64,000 nt of DNA from Okapia johnstoni (GCA_024291935.2 CM044310.1:114896213-114960212); one strand, 5' to 3'. Counted from the stretch's first letter, positions 40,401-52,129 are shown. The notes: generated by a model not told the origin, from the letters alone. Numbers and translations: made by a program.

Positions 40401-43400
40401 TGCTCTCTCTGTCATTCCCTGAATTAGTTGGTAGGGAGCGGTTAGGTTCTTACTGTACCTGCTGTCAGCACCCCACCACGCAGATTAGCAGAGTGGGAAG
40501 TTGCTCAGCCTGGTGGCTTAGGGGACAACCTTCTATGAGTTCCCTGTCCTTGGGCAGCTCACTTCCCCTCTAGGAGATTCCAGGTTCTCACTCTTAAATG
40601 GGAATGAAAATCAGGTTTAAAGATTTTCATAAGCATCATGTGACATCAGGCATAGAAACCGTCAGATTAGGTGCTCAATGTTGCATAAGGATGTTTAGAA
40701 AGACCCCAAAGTGCCATGGCATTAATCAAATACTTTATTTCTGTCTTGTATGCTGAGTCTTGGAAGTGCAAATGTTCCCAGCATCTTGGGCACGTGCTTA
40801 TCTAAAATTCTGTTACCACCCAGGGGGGACAAATTGTTACCTGAGAAAGGGAGGAGAATGGATCGTGGGGGTCACCTGGCCATCTGTCAAGTTGTTACTG
40901 TGGCAGCCATTACAGGGGTCCCCAACCCCTCTCCCAGGCTCAGCATTTTGCCAGAAGGATTAACAACTGAGATTTATTACAGGGAAAGAATACAACGCAA
41001 AATCAGTAAAGGGAAAGGGCCCATGAGCCAGAGTCTGGAGGATAGCAGGCGCTAGCCTTCAAGAGTCCGCGTCCAGTGGAGACACAAATTGTTGTTTAGT
41101 CACTAAGTTGTGTCCGACTCGGCGACCCCGTGGGCTGTAGCCCACCAGGCTCCTCTGTCCATGGGATTTTCCAGGCAAGAATACTAGAGTGGGTTGCCAT
41201 TTCCTACTCCAGGGGATCTTCCCCACCCAGGGATCAAACCTGTGTCTCCTGCATTGGCAGGCAGATTCTTCACCACTGAGCCACCAGGGAAGCCCAAAGA
41301 CACATAGGCTGCACTAAATTGTTCTTCGTTGACAACATATGTCAAAGTTCATCTACTGGGGACTCATTAGAGAGCTAGTGCCCAGGCTTCTTATCCGAGG
41401 CTGGTCACATAGGTCTCTTCTGCCTAGTACACACCCAAATTCCAGACCCTAGAAGGAAAGTGGGTGTTCAGCATACACTGTATTGTTCGCAGAAAAAGTC
41501 TAGGCACGTGGAGCCCCGCTTACTGGTTAACTGTTGACAGGACGTGCAGAGAGCCAGTGTCCAGGTGCCAGCCAGGGGCTGCCTTGCATAACAGATCTAA
41601 GGAGAGTGCCTCAGATGGTGACAAACGCTCTGATTAAGTGGTTCTTTCTACGGCCCTGTCTCTCTCTCTGTCCTCCCTTCCTCCCTCCAACAAGGAGTGG
41701 GAGGAGCGGCGGAAGCAGAACATTGAGAAGATGAACGAGGAGATGGAGAAAATTGCAGAGTACGAGCGCAACCAGCGGGTCAGTGCCACGGGCGCCCCCT
41801 GGCGGCGGGGCGGAGCCGCCGGGTCGGGGGAGTGCTCCAACACCCCCACCCCCAACCAACTCCACATGCCCGCAGGAAGGCGTGCTGGAGCCCAACCCGG
41901 TGCGGAACTTTCTGGACGACCCCCGGCGACGCAGTGGGCCCCTGGAGGAGCCTGAGCGGGACCGCCGGGAAGGCAGCCGCCGGCATGGGCGCAACTGGGG
42001 GGGCCCTGACTTCGAGCGGGTGCGCTATGGCCTTGAGCAGGAGCGGCAGGTGGGTGCGGGCGCCCGGGCCCCGACGTACTGCCCAGCAGCCAGTCTTTGG
42101 GTTCCACGGGGAGGGATGTGTGTCGAATGCTGGGCACAGCAGCTCAGGACACAGCGGGGAGAGGCTGCAGCACTGTGCTCAGGCTTCCCTCCAGTTAACG
42201 GTTGCCCCAGAGCCATACTGCTTTCTGTGTGTAGCTTTATGATGTGTTTTGGTGTAATTTTCCTCCTTACTAACGTTAGTGATGTTTACTAGGTACTTGC
42301 CCGGGGCCAGGTGCTGTTTTAGGGGGTGGGGCTAAATCAGTGGCCATGTAATGAGATGGCAGATAATGATGAATGTTGGGAAGATGGCTGCAGCCCAGCC
42401 AGGTGAGGGCAAGGAGAATAGAGAAGGATCTGGGGTGGCCTCTCTGAGGTGCCACGTGAGCAGATACGGCTTTGATCTCCACCCTGTCACCTGCTCCTCC
42501 TGTGATCTTGAGCCAGGGTCTCTACCTAGGAGCTTTGGAGGCCTCAAGGAGGGGGTGCAGGGGGGAGAGAGGTGGGCGGAGACCTGACTGCCCATCTGTT
42601 GGGGGCAGGGCCGCCGGGCCGGCCTGGGCGGCGCCGGGGACATGACGCTGTCCATGACGGGCCGAGAGCGGTCCGAGTACCTGCGCTGGAAGCAGGAGCG
42701 GGAGAAGATAGACCAGGAGCGGCTGCAGAGGCACCGCAAGCCCACCGGCCAGTGGCGGCGGGAGTGGGATGCCGAGAAGACGGATGGCATGTGAGTCTCC
42801 GCCCTGCCCACCCCTGTGGGGCTCCTCGACCTTGGCCCTGACTTCTGACTCCTTGGCCTCTCTCGGTTTTCTCATCCTGTGTATCAGCACGAGCTAGGTA
42901 ACACTGCATAACCATCAGCAAATCTTGGGGGCACAGAAAAGCGTTTCTTTTTCCTTCTTTTTTTTTTTAACACCAAAAGCATTTTGTATTGGGGCATAGC
43001 CAATATAACAACAAATGTGGTAGTTTCAGGTGGACAGCAAAAGGACTCAGCCATATGTTTTTTTACAACCATTTATTTATTTAGGTATTGGTTGCGTCGG
43101 GACTTAGTTATGGTGTGCAGGCTCTTCATTGTGACCCACAGGCTCCAGGGTGCCTGGGCTCAGTTCTTGTGGCACTCAGGCTTAGTTGGTCTAAGGCTTG
43201 TAGGATCTTAGTTGCCCGAACAGGGATTGAGCCCAAATCCTCTGCTCTGGAAGGTGGATTCTTAATCACTGGACCTCCAGGGAAGTCCTGAAACATTTCT
43301 TTCTCCTGTGCTCACGGGTCTTCTAAGTTGGGCTGATTCAGGCTGGACTGGAAGCTGTGGGTCCAGCTGGGGTTGAACTCACTTCCACCCTGCATGTGTG

Positions 43401-46321
43401 CATTCTGGGGTTCGCGCTGAGGGAAGGGGCTACCGGGGGAAGCACTGGCCATAGTATTGGCAGATGTGCAGGAGGGAGAGTAACACACTTCCCCGTTCTG
43501 TTAGCCAGCGACCCCACCTTGCTGTGGCAGGAAGTTAAACTCTGCCCACTCTTGTAGGTAGTACTGCAGTGGTTCTACAGCCAAGGTTGCGGATGTGAGT
43601 TCTCATGCAGGGAGGGCTTGAAGAATTACAGCGATGACCCCTTGGCATCCTCCCTTCATCCCTCTAACCTCCGCCACCTACCCAAGCGCCTTATCCTGGT
43701 GGCATTATTATCCTCAGGTCTGACTCTTTTGGGTCCCAGGAAACATCTCAGTAGTCAAACTTAAAGTGAAGGCATCATCCATAGGAGGACTAACTGCCAT
43801 AGCAAAGGCGGAGAAGATTCTGGAAGAGCTGCTGAACGGCAATCTTAAGATGGACAGCTGTCGTTTTTACATCATCCTCTATCCTTTGCCACAGTGCTGG
43901 CTAAAGAAGAGGATCTTGTCTTTGCCTGGAGGTCGGAGCATTTATTTTTGGATTGTGAGCTAAGCCTTTGCCAGCGTGAGAAACATTTTGCAGATATTGT
44001 AGCTGATCTTTCTGAGGGGGGAGGCAGGTGAGCTTTTGCAGAGATGTTCTTAGTCTTTAGACAGAAAAAGTAATTGTCTTTCTCTTATGTCCCCAAAGCA
44101 GCCTGCAGCAAGTCTCATGTTTGCATTGAATAGAGCAAATTGTGCAGTGAATAGAGCTAAGGTCAGATGCTGAAGAATAGTGAAGCAGAGTATGGAGAGG
44201 GTTGGAGGCTACTGTTTTAAGACCCAGATAATGGATGTAATTGGGCTTCCCAGGTGGTGCTAGCGGTAAAGAACCCACCTACCAATGCAGGAGAGAAAAC
44301 AGATGAGGGTTCAATCCCTGGGTCGGGAAGATCCCCTGGAGGAGGGCATGGCAACCCATTCCAGTATTCTTGCCTGGAGAATCCCATGGACAGTGGAGCC
44401 TGGTGGGCTACAGTCCATAGGGTCGCAAAGAGTTGGACATGACTCAAGTAACTCAGCACGCAGCACAATGTATGTAATAATATGTGATCGGAAGGTTTAG
44501 GAAGGCCTCTAGGCTGAGGCCTGAAGGATGTAACGGAGTGGGCCCTGAAGAGATCGGAGGAAGCGAGCCCCAGGAGTAGCACGTGCAAAGGCCGTGAGGC
44601 AGGAGCTGTGTGTGGTAGGAGAACTAGCTAAGCTTGGGAGGTGAGAGAGAGTGATGGGAGAGGAGGCTGGACAGGAAGCTGGGGATACTGTACTTTCACA
44701 TTTTTGTTGAGGTGGGGAATTGCTGTCAAATACTGATCATTTTTCTTTCTGCATTTGTACTACCACGTCACATTTGCCTCTTGTCTTTTACCTGATCCTG
44801 TGCTTTAATCAGTGACACTCTTCCCCCATTCGGGTTGATGACCTTGCTGTCTGTGATCTTGATTTCGAACCGTGGCCCTCACCTCCCCCGATGACTCTTC
44901 CCGCCCTACCTGTTCTCCCTGTGCCACTAGCTGCCTGCTCACCCCTTTCTCTTTCCCCAGGTTCAAGGATGGCCCAGCCGTGGCCCTGGAACCATCCCAC
45001 CGCTATGGTGAGTGGGAGTTCTTGGGTGGGGTGAGGCAGCTGGCTGGGCCGGGGGGGTTGAGGCAGAGTAGGGTGGGGGTAGCTTGTACTGTGCCCTTCA
45101 CCCCTGACTTCCCCTGGGTTTTGTTGCAGATGACCAGGCTTGGGCCCGGCCCCCCAAGCCCCCCACTTTCAGGGAGTTCCTGTCCCAGCACAAAACTGAG
45201 GTCAGCCGCAGAAAGAAGAAGAGCAGCCGACCCCAGCCTAAGGCAGCCCCCCGTGCCTACAGGTGGGGGCCCCTTCCCCTTGCATGTGCACAGCCCCCAG
45301 CAGGGCTGTGTGGCTCTGCCCCTGATTGTCTCTGACTTGTGTGTTTGGTGGGTATTTCTGTCCTTTCTTGGCTTTGTCTGTCTCTCGGGCACTTGTCTCC
45401 CTGTGTGTAGGTCAGGCACTTGGTTTCCGGGGTGTTGGGGCCTGGCTGTTGCTTTACCCTCATCTGTTTCCTCCCCTCCCACCCATCTCCTCTTCTGCCC
45501 ACCTGGCCCCTCTCTACCTGGCCACCTCTGACACCCGGGATACACGCCCTGTTTCCTCCTTGTGCTCTAGCCTGCCGGCTCCTTGTCTGGAAATCCCAAA
45601 GACCTGCTCTCTCCACCTGTTGAATTTTGCCTCTGTGTTTGGGGAGGAGCCTGGGGTGGGAAGCCCCTTCCTCCTGTCCATCTGGGCTTTACTCCTTTCC
45701 TCTGTCCCCTCCAGTGACCACGATGACCGCTGGGAGACGAAGGAGGCCGTGTCTGCAGCTCCCGAGCCCCCTCAGCCTGCTCCCCCCAAGGAGGCACCCA
45801 CGCAGGTAGGGCGGGCTGTCAGCTCCCGGCAGGTGGCATGGGGATGCCCGGGGCCCACAGCCTCTCTCTGACCTGCCTTGTGTTCCTCACAGCTGCCTGA
45901 GACCCCGGCCCCTGCCCATCAGCCTCCTGAGGAGGAGGGAGAGGAGGGCGAGTATGAGGGGGAGGACGAGGAGTGGGAAGATGTGAGTGAGGATGACGAG
46001 GAGGAGGAGATTGAGGAAGAGGAGGAGGCTGATGATGACAAAGAAGAACCAGCTGGAGATCACCAACCCCAGGAGGCCGAGCCCAGCGGGAGCCCCAGTG
46101 GGAGCCCCACCAGGGAACACGGTGACAAAGAGCCTGCCAGGCCGGAAGAGCCCCTGCCGCTCCCCCAGGCCCCCGCCATGCCTTCCAGCCCCTTTTCGCC
46201 CCCTGGGGGCCACCAGCCTGTGTCCGACTGGGGTGAAGAGATGGAGTTGAATTCTCCCCGGACCGCCCACCTGGCAGATGCTGTCTCTCCGGGTGAGGCC
46301 TGGCCATTTGAAAATGCATGA
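37483..46321 (+). CDS. CCDC9: CCDC9, coiled-coil domain-containing protein 9 (532 residues, 11 coding exons)
   Basis: CCDC9 is a nuclear RNA-linked protein reported as a probable exon junction complex component; its precise role is not settled. Coding parts: 37483-37485, 37614-37718, 39506-39607, 39790-40038, 41695-41778, 41876-42049, 42609-42790, 44961-45007, 45130-45262, 45715-45805 and 45893-46321. All introns are GT-AG and phases join without a break, giving 532 residues (human 531 as recalled). Order of features: N-terminal charged helix (about residues 8-50, K-S-K-E-E-K-D-A-E-L-D-K-R-I-E-A-L), basic R/G-rich segment (about 85-150), second charged helix EWEERRKQNIEKMNEEMEKI, conserved NFLDDPRRRSGPLEE and MTLSMTGRERSEYLRWKQER blocks, a K/R-rich stretch, then a strongly acidic tail and a C-terminus ending GEAWPFENA. 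All three frames were checked at each junction. Identity is firm. Confidence 0.97.
37614..37718 (+). CDS. CCDC9: CCDC9 coding exon 3
   Basis: 35 codons, S-A-T-L-D-L-K-S-K-E-E-K through EALIRRYQ, forming most of the first coiled coil. The acceptor ctctcag|TC is preferred over cag four bases later because only it keeps frame with the ATG. Confidence 0.95.
38184..38316 (-). repeat. CHR-type SINE, antisense, in CCDC9 intron
   Basis: T run, 'ttggctgcgccataagtctt', 'tccctgactagggactgaac' and 'gaccaccaggggagtccc'. Confidence 0.9.
38340..39290 (+). repeat. Ancient interspersed repeat, two parts (copies 2)
   Basis: 'cggccatgcagggcccagaa' and 'agccatcgagggctttgagt' at about 38,430-38,525; 'tgtgccaggcagtgttccag' and 'agcaggtgcaaaggccctga' at about 38,892-39,187. 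Same family and orientation as at 24.2 kb. Confidence 0.6.
39506..39607 (+). CDS. CCDC9: CCDC9 coding exon 4
   Basis: 34 codons, EIEEDRKKAELEGVAVTAPR then K-G-R-S-V-E-K-E-N-V-A-V-E-M. It ends the first helix and begins the basic linker. Confidence 0.95.
39790..40038 (+). CDS. CCDC9: CCDC9 coding exon 5 (R/G-rich)
   Basis: 83 codons. Low-complexity basic region with S-P-G-T-P-R-P-P, G-G-R-A-G-M-G-R and a dense GGRGRRGRGRGSP block, an RGG-like RNA-binding composition. Confidence 0.95.
40039..41694 (+). other. CCDC9: CCDC9 intron 5
   Basis: Holds a pyrimidine-rich stretch (40,090-40,420) and an antisense Bov-tA (41,088-41,298). No coding signal is seen. Confidence 0.75.
41088..41298 (-). repeat. 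Bov-tA SINE, antisense, in CCDC9 intron
   Basis: 'agttgtgtccgactcggcga', 'tccatgggattttccaggca' and 'actgagccaccagggaagcc'. Confidence 0.93.
41695..41778 (+). CDS. CCDC9: CCDC9 coding exon 6 (second helix)
   Basis: 28 codons, EWEERRKQNIEKMNEEMEKI then A-E-Y-E-R-N-Q-R. The acceptor is caacaag, slightly unusual (aag, not cag or tag). Confidence 0.95.
41876..42049 (+). CDS. CCDC9: CCDC9 coding exon 7
   Basis: 58 codons, from EGVLEPNPVRNFLDDPRRRS through NWGGPDFERVRYGLEQERQ. Highly charged and conserved in wording with human. Confidence 0.95.
42609..42790 (+). CDS. CCDC9: CCDC9 coding exon 8
   Basis: GRRAGLGGAGDMTLSMTGRE through RREWDAEKTDGM. It ends in phase 2 (GAT GGC AT|gtgagt); the Met codon is completed by the next exon. 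Confidence 0.95.
42970..43060 (-). repeat. Ruminant L1 fragment
   Basis: 'gcattttgtattggggcata' and 'gtagtttcaggtggacagca' are typical of ruminant L1 3' regions. The strand is uncertain. Confidence 0.6.
43065..43292 (-). repeat. CHR-type (long form) SINE, antisense
   Basis: 'aggtattggttgcgtcggga', 'cccgaacagggattgagccc' and 'actggacctccagggaagtc'. Confidence 0.85.
44243..44467 (+). repeat. Bov-tA SINE, full length
   Basis: 'gcttcccaggtggtgctagc', 'ggttcaatccctgggtcggg' and 'ggtcgcaaagagttggacat'. Confidence 0.93.
44495..44700 (+). repeat. Ancient interspersed repeat (copy 3)
   Basis: 'aggaaggcctctaggctgag' and 'gtgcaaaggccgtgaggcag'. Same family as at 24.2 kb. Confidence 0.6.
44961..45007 (+). 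CDS. CCDC9: CCDC9 coding exon 9 (47 nt)
   Basis: Short exon between ctttccccag and CTATG|gtgagt. It encodes F-K-D-G-P-A-V-A-L-E-P-S-H-R-Y. Confidence 0.95.
45130..45262 (+). CDS. CCDC9: CCDC9 coding exon 10
   Basis: D-D-Q-A-W-A-R-P-P-K-P-P-T-F-R-E-F-L-S-Q-H-K, then the basic patch S-R-R-K-K-K-S-S-R-P-Q-P-K that may serve as a nuclear localisation signal. Confidence 0.95.
45715..45805 (+). CDS. CCDC9: CCDC9 coding exon 11
   Basis: S-D-H-D-D-R-W-E-T-K-E-A-V followed by a proline-rich PEPPQPAPPKEAPTQ. Confidence 0.95.
45893..46321 (+). CDS. CCDC9: CCDC9 last coding exon (acidic tail)
   Basis: LPETPAPAHQPPEEEGEEGE, then D/E-rich runs, then the C-terminal VSDWGEEMELNSPRT block and the end SPGEAWPFENA with TGA at 46319-46321. 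A GT donor in frame at CCG G|gtgagg (46,291 region) lies inside it and could splice out the last residues; see the candidate alternative exons. Confidence 0.95.
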   Translation: MPETPAPAHQPPEEEGEEGEYEGEDEEWEDVSEDDEEEEIEEEEEADDDKEEPAGDHQPQEAEPSGSPSGSPTREHGDKEPARPEEPLPLPQAPAMPSSPFSPPGGHQPVSDWGEEMELNSPRTAHLADAVSPGEAWPFENA

Positions 46322-46510
46322 AGCTGGCTGCTTGTGTGTGTGCTAGAGGGGTGCATGGGGGACCCTCAGGACCCAGGGACCCCGTGTGCCCTGGTGGCTA
46401 GGGAGGACAGTCCATGCCTGTCTCTAGAAGGCCCACCCCCAGATCCTGCCCTGCCCTGCCCTGAGCCCTTCAGAGTGCCCTCCCCAATAAAGAGATCACT
46501 TCCTCAACCT
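46322..46510 (+). other. CCDC9: CCDC9 3' UTR
   Basis: It follows TGA and reaches an AATAAA at 46486-46491, giving a short UTR of about 190 bases. No SINE. Confidence 0.85.
46486..46491 (+). terminator. CCDC9: CCDC9 poly(A) signal AATAAA
   Basis: 'ctccccaataaagagatcac', 165 bases after the stop codon, followed by a T/G-containing stretch (cctgtgtcctt). Confidence 0.88.
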
Positions 46511-46610
46511 GTGTCCTTAAACCCCCTCTCACTCCCCTAGGGCCATCTGTCTTGGGTGGGTGGGGGTGTTTGGAGGGGAAGGGGCTTGACTGGGCTTCCT
46601 CCTTCCCCAG

Positions 46611-46703
46611 GAGGTGACCAGCCAGCCCCTGCCTCCTTGGAGAGTGGGCCCAGCGCCGCAGGAACCCAGAAAGCTGAAGAAGAGGGGTCTGAGGCAGCTC
46701 CAG
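46611..46703 (+). CDS. CCDC9: Candidate alternative CCDC9 exon
   Basis: Acceptor ccttccccag and donor CCAG|gttggg. Spliced from the internal donor of the last exon (CCG G|gtgagg) it keeps frame: S-P-G-G-D-Q-P-A-P-A-S-L-E-S-G-P, then G-T-Q-K-A-E-E-E-G-S-E-A-A-P. The product is acidic and proline-rich like the CCDC9 tail, and 93 nt is a multiple of three. No transcript evidence. Confidence 0.4.
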
Positions 46704-47708
46704 GTTGGGGGAGTGGCTGGGGTGGTGGAGGTGGCCTTTTTCCTTCAGCTTTCTCTTGGGTTGAGGGGAGGAGGGTTTGGGGGGAGTAGAATGGAGTGGA
46801 TGCATCTCCATCATGGCCCAGAGATGGGGTGAGGGGGGCGGGGCTAGGCTGCTGGGTGGGAACGAATCCAGGGTCAAGGGGGTGGAGCTATAGGGAGGAC
46901 TTCCAAGAGGAGGCCGACCCACTGGGAATTGAGTGGGGGTGAGGGGGTGGAGCCAGGGTGGGATTAGGAGGTAGAGGGCTACCCCAGGGGTTCTGGAAAG
47001 TAATCTGGAAACAAGGGGGTGGGTTAAATTAATAGGAGCTTAGAGCAGGATTTGAAATACAAATCGGTCAAAAATAACCAGGGAGGAGTAATGGATCCAG
47101 CTGTGGGCGTGGTTACAGTTTTGAGGTGTAAATTAGTAAATGGGGTAAATTAGAATAGAAATACATCAAATACTGGGGTAAAAATTGTGGAGTCGAGCGG
47201 ACCCGGAGCAACAGGCAGAACTCAGTCTCCTCCACCAGGTGGAAGCCGGGTTGTGGACCTCCGACCTCCCTGAGGAGCAGGGGTTAGGACTTGGGGGCAG
47301 AGCCGAGGAAGGTCTGGTTAGGATTCAGAAGGTGGGCAAGGGAAGTGGAGGTAGATCCTGTAGGGCAGGCTTGCTAGAGGTTGGCTTATGTCCGTGGGGT
47401 GGGGCTGGGATGGGAGAGGACAGAGTTTAGGATGGCGGCTGAGGCTGGGGTACCCGAAGCGCTTTGTGTTTGGGTCACGTGACCGCGATCTCGCTGTATC
47501 AGATTATGTGTTCGATTGTAAACAGGGTTCTGTTGCGGAGGTGGGGGGTGTGTGGCTGCGTAGGTCCTCTCCGAGGATTAAAGGAGCCGGAGACTCGTAA
47601 ACCGCTTAACGTCGGGTGGGGCGGAGGGGCGGGGCTAGGGTGTCCGGGGTCCGGCGGTGGGGGGCGGGGTTACTGTTGCCTTCAGGTGACCGCCCCTTCT
47701 CTTCGCAG

Positions 47709-47812
47709 AGGCGGACCCCGAGGGCCAAGAGACGGCAGAGATCGCCGACTTCCAGAGGGTGCGTTTCTGCAAAGTGGTGGCGGCCGCTTCGCCACCGGGG
47801 GCCGCCCGCTGA
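47709..47812 (+). CDS. CCDC9: Candidate alternative last CCDC9 exon
   Basis: Acceptor ctcttcgcag. In frame with the 46.6 kb exon it reads E-A-D-P-E-G-Q-E-T-A-E-I-A-D-F-Q-R. It then either continues V-R-F-C-K-V-V to a TGA at 47810-47812 or is spliced at AGAGG|gtgcgt (after 47,758) to an exon at about 48,329 after ccccacag. Either way the frame closes quickly. Inference from splice signals and composition only. Confidence 0.35.
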
Positions 47813-48523
47813 CCGCGCCCGCCGACTGCGGCCGCCGCGCTCTGCACTAACCTTCCGCCGCCTCGCTCCTCTGCCCTCTGCTTCCGCCACTCCAGCCAGG
47901 AGAGGGTTAAATGTAAGGGCGGAGGGAGGAGCCAGGGATAGTGAACCGAGTGGGGCCAGGGCAATAGTCCAGTCTCAAATAGGGGGCGCCGTGGCACCAG
48001 GGTGGCTGAGACACCCCCGAGTTACCCACTTTTGGAGGCCATGGGGGCCTAGGTGCCAGTTCCCGGGCCGTTTTCCGCCTCCAGGAGCTTAAATCTGGGG
48101 CATGGCTTAATAACCATGCAGTGATTCTTGAAGGACCTGATTTCCCCAGCTGCCGGCCTGGTCCCTATTAAACGCAGTGCTTCCGCTAACCTTTGAATTG
48201 TATTTCTGGCGGGGGCAGGCTGGGTTTCTGTGCTTGGCGGGCTTGTCCGTGGCGGCAGAAGCGGGAGGAAGGGGCTCTTTCTTCTTCCACCCCCCTGATA
48301 CGTCTTCCCTCCCCCCCCCACCCCACAGGCCTCCCCGAATTCCTGAAGACGCTGCTGGGAGGGGACTGACGCTTCCCCGCCTTGATGGGGAGGGGGCGGC
48401 AGGAGGGGCTTAGTCTGGATCTCCGAGCTGTGCTCTATCCTCCCCGGAGCCCATTTTGGACCCCATGGCTTTAGAGAGGGAGAAATTGAGGGTGGTGGGG
48501 GAGGAGATGGGAAGGGGGCGTGA

Positions 48524-49423
<900 letters not shown>

Positions 49424-49668
49424 CGTCTGCGAGCCGTCATCCTGAAGAATGGGGGGCGAAGGGGAGCCGGCTCTGGGCCTCGCCCCTCGCGGCTCCTCCG
49501 CCGTCAGGCCGGGTCCTCCACCATCTGGCAGACCCCATACTGATCACCGCCTCCTGCTCGGTCCTCCGTAGCATTCTGAGCACGCAGCCCTCAGCCCGCC
49601 CGTCTCCTCCCTCCCTGAATCTCCGTGCGCATCTATCCACCTGCAATAAACTCCAGCCCCAGCTGCCT
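49424..49668 (+). other. INAFM1: INAFM1 3' UTR
   Basis: Runs to AATAAA at 49645-49650, followed by a T/G-rich downstream element (gtgctgtgtttgtcgtgttgtgtg). If the shorter protein is real, the UTR begins at 49,314. Confidence 0.85.
49645..49650 (+). terminator. INAFM1: INAFM1 poly(A) signal AATAAA
   Basis: 'cacctgcaataaactccagc' with a strong G/T-rich element 25-55 bases later. Confidence 0.9.
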
Positions 49669-51190
49669 CGTGCTGTGTTTGTCGTGTTGTGTGCAGAGGG
49701 GCCTCCCCTCTCAAGTTTGTGAGGGAAAGCCCTTCCTGGCATCTGGGCTTCGCCTCTCACCTTGGGGGGGCTGTGTGCGATCTCCCCTTCCCTAGGGGTT
49801 TCCTTTTCTTCCATCGCCATCATGTATTTTCGGGTTGGGGTGAGGAGAAGACGCTTATCCGCAACAAGGTAGTTGAAGGTCAGACGGTGTGAAAGGCTTC
49901 TCAGGTTTTTGCATGCTTGCAGAGGACAAGTGCCTCTCGAGGATAGAAGAGGGCTGGCCTCCCGTGACAGCACAGGAGACGAGACAAGAGATGGGGTGAT
50001 CTCAGCTAGAACTGGGTTTCTGGGAATTGTGATTTGTATAACTATAGTGTGAACGGAAGCTAAATCACCTGGAAAAGGCAGGATACTGCTGGAAGAGCAC
50101 GCGTTCATATTCCTGGGATCTGAGAGATGAGCGTGGACAGGGACAGTGGTAGGATCCCCTCTGGAAATCACAGGAAGTTATCAAAGCACCCAGCTGCCTT
50201 TGAAGCTTAGTACCGCCTCTCTGGTCTGCAATGTTGCCTGCAAACCAAGGCAGAGCAACCTAAGTCCTAAAAGACTCAGAGGTGGCTGAGTCCGTTTTCC
50301 TACCTAGACGACTAAGGTCTAGCTCTGAGCAGGGTATAGGATCCTACAAGTAGGAAGTGATTTCTGGAAGGGAGGTCTGACCACCTCCCTTGAACTGGAG
50401 ACTTTTCTTAGGATGGTGAAGCGGAGCCTCCTCCTTCAGACTGGGACAGCTGTCCATCTGTCCCAGGCTAGGAACGTCAGTTTGTTTACCTCCCCTCCTT
50501 CCTCTACCCCTCCAGCACCACTTCCCAGAGGGTGTCTCCAGAATGAATGGAATTCCGGAAGTCGGCACCCCTTTACAGTTACCGTAGCTGGTGGTTAGGG
50601 GCACTGATCTTGGGGCCAACACACCCAGATTGAAATCCCAGCTCTTCCTCTCACTAGCTGTGTGACTTTGGGCAGCTAACTCAGCCTCTCTGGTCTGGTA
50701 GAATGAAGATGATCATAGTATTTATCTCATAAAGTTTTTCTGAGGGTTAAAGAAGCTGATCTGAAGCCTTTAGAATAGCATGACATGTTCTCACTCTCCA
50801 CCCTCCTCTGTCCCTGGGGCTTTAAAAGCCACAGCTTGGATCCCAAGGGATTGCCAGTCAGTCCAGAGCTCTGGACACCAGCCAATGGTGAGTTAGAGGG
50901 ACTCCATCCTTGTTCCCACCGGCTCCCCTCTCTCTGATTCTCAAGGCTCTTCTCCCAGCCCGTTTTCCTGCTCTCTTTTCCCTGTGTCTCCTTCACCACT
51001 TTCTTCTCTATCCTCTTTCTCTTTCTGTCTGTATTTGTCTCTTTGTCTGTCAACGTTTGTGTGTCTCTGTCTCCCTCTCTTGTCTCTCCATGTCTCTCTT
51101 TCTATCCCTTGCTCTGTTCCGACTCATTCTCTCAGCTCTGTTGCTCTTGCTTCAGCTATTTCTTCTCCCTCACTTTTCTCCTCCATCTTT
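49669..51190. other. Intergenic region downstream of INAFM1
   Basis: No gene is seen. It holds a MIR-like relic at about 50,600-50,760 ('gctgtgtgactttgggcagc') and a TCTC-rich stretch at about 50,990-51,190. The 5' half is unassigned. Confidence 0.5.
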
Positions 51191-51194
51191 TTTT

Positions 51195-51318
51195 TTTTAA
51201 CTTTTGGCTGCGCCACATGGCATGTGGGATCTTCCCTGACCAGGAATGGAACGCGCCCTCCCGTCTCCCCCATTGGAAATGTGGCGTCTTAACCACTGGA
51301 TCAGCAGGAAAGTCCCCT
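51195..51318 (-). repeat. CHR-type SINE fragment, antisense
   Basis: 'cttttggctgcgccacatgg' and 'cactggatcagcaggaaagt'. Confidence 0.85.
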
Positions 51319-51469
51319 CTCCTTCACATCTCGACCCAACCCCCCTTCTCATTTCTCCCCTAGTTCAGCTTCCCTTGCTCCTCTATCTCCTCCCCGCCCC
51401 CTCCCTTTTTGGTCCCTCTTCTCTCTTCCTGTTCCTCTCAGGCTCTGTTTTGGTCGCTATCTTTTAATC

Positions 51470-52110
51470 TTTCATTTAACAAATATTTATGCAGCATTTA
51501 CCATGTGCCAGGCTCTATTTTAAGCACTGGGGAAACAGTAGGAAACAAAACGGGAAGACATCTATACTCTCAATGGAGCCGGTATATCGGTGGAGAGACA
51601 GACAAGAAATAGAGATGAATAACGTATGTGTTATGTCAGGTAATAATTAACACAAAGGAGAAAACTAATTAGCAGATAGGAAGTGATGAAGTTGCTGGTT
51701 ACTGGCTAGAAGCCTTGGAGAAGTGAGGGCAGGACCCGCGGGTCTTGGGGGAAGAGTGGTCCAGGGATCAGGAACAGCAAGTGCAAAGGCCCTGAGGCTG
51801 GAGGTGCTCGGCTTGTCCAAGGAACGGCAACGATGTCAGTATGGTCGGAGCAGAGTGAATGAGGGGGCTAGTGGGAGGAAAGAGAATGGAGGTAGTTTGT
51901 ACAGAGCCCCATGGGCCCGGGTGAGGAGTTTGGCTTTTAGTGAGGTGGAGGCTTAACTTCTCTTAACAGGTCCTCTTAACGGGACCCTCTGACTGCCATG
52001 TGGGGAATGAAATGTAGGGGGTGGGGGTGCAAGCTGGGAGCCCAGAAAGGAGATCACTGCAGTGAGTCAGATGAGGGACGACGGTGGCTAGGCCAGGATG
52101 GTGATGGAGA
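51470..52110 (+). repeat. Ancient interspersed repeat (copy 4)
   Basis: 'ccatgtgccaggctctattt', 'gcaagtgcaaaggccctgag' and 'gatcactgcagtgagtcaga'. Same family and orientation as at 24.2, 38.3-39.3 and 44.5 kb. Confidence 0.6.
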
Positions 52111-52129
52111 GGAAAGGAGGGGTGGGTGG

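Larger units (their letters stand above)
42791..44960 (+). other. CCDC9: CCDC9 intron 8
   Basis: The largest intron of the 3' half (about 2.2 kb). It contains an L1 piece (about 42,970-43,060), an antisense CHR SINE (43,065-43,292), a Bov-tA (44,243-44,465) and a copy of the ancient repeat (about 44,495-44,700). Confidence 0.8.

Noticed and set aside
45887..46319. Antisense open frames (127 and 166 codons) over the CCDC9 acidic exon
   Set aside because: Mirror translations of E/D-rich codons as L/S/P-rich peptides; no independent promoter or poly(A) support.
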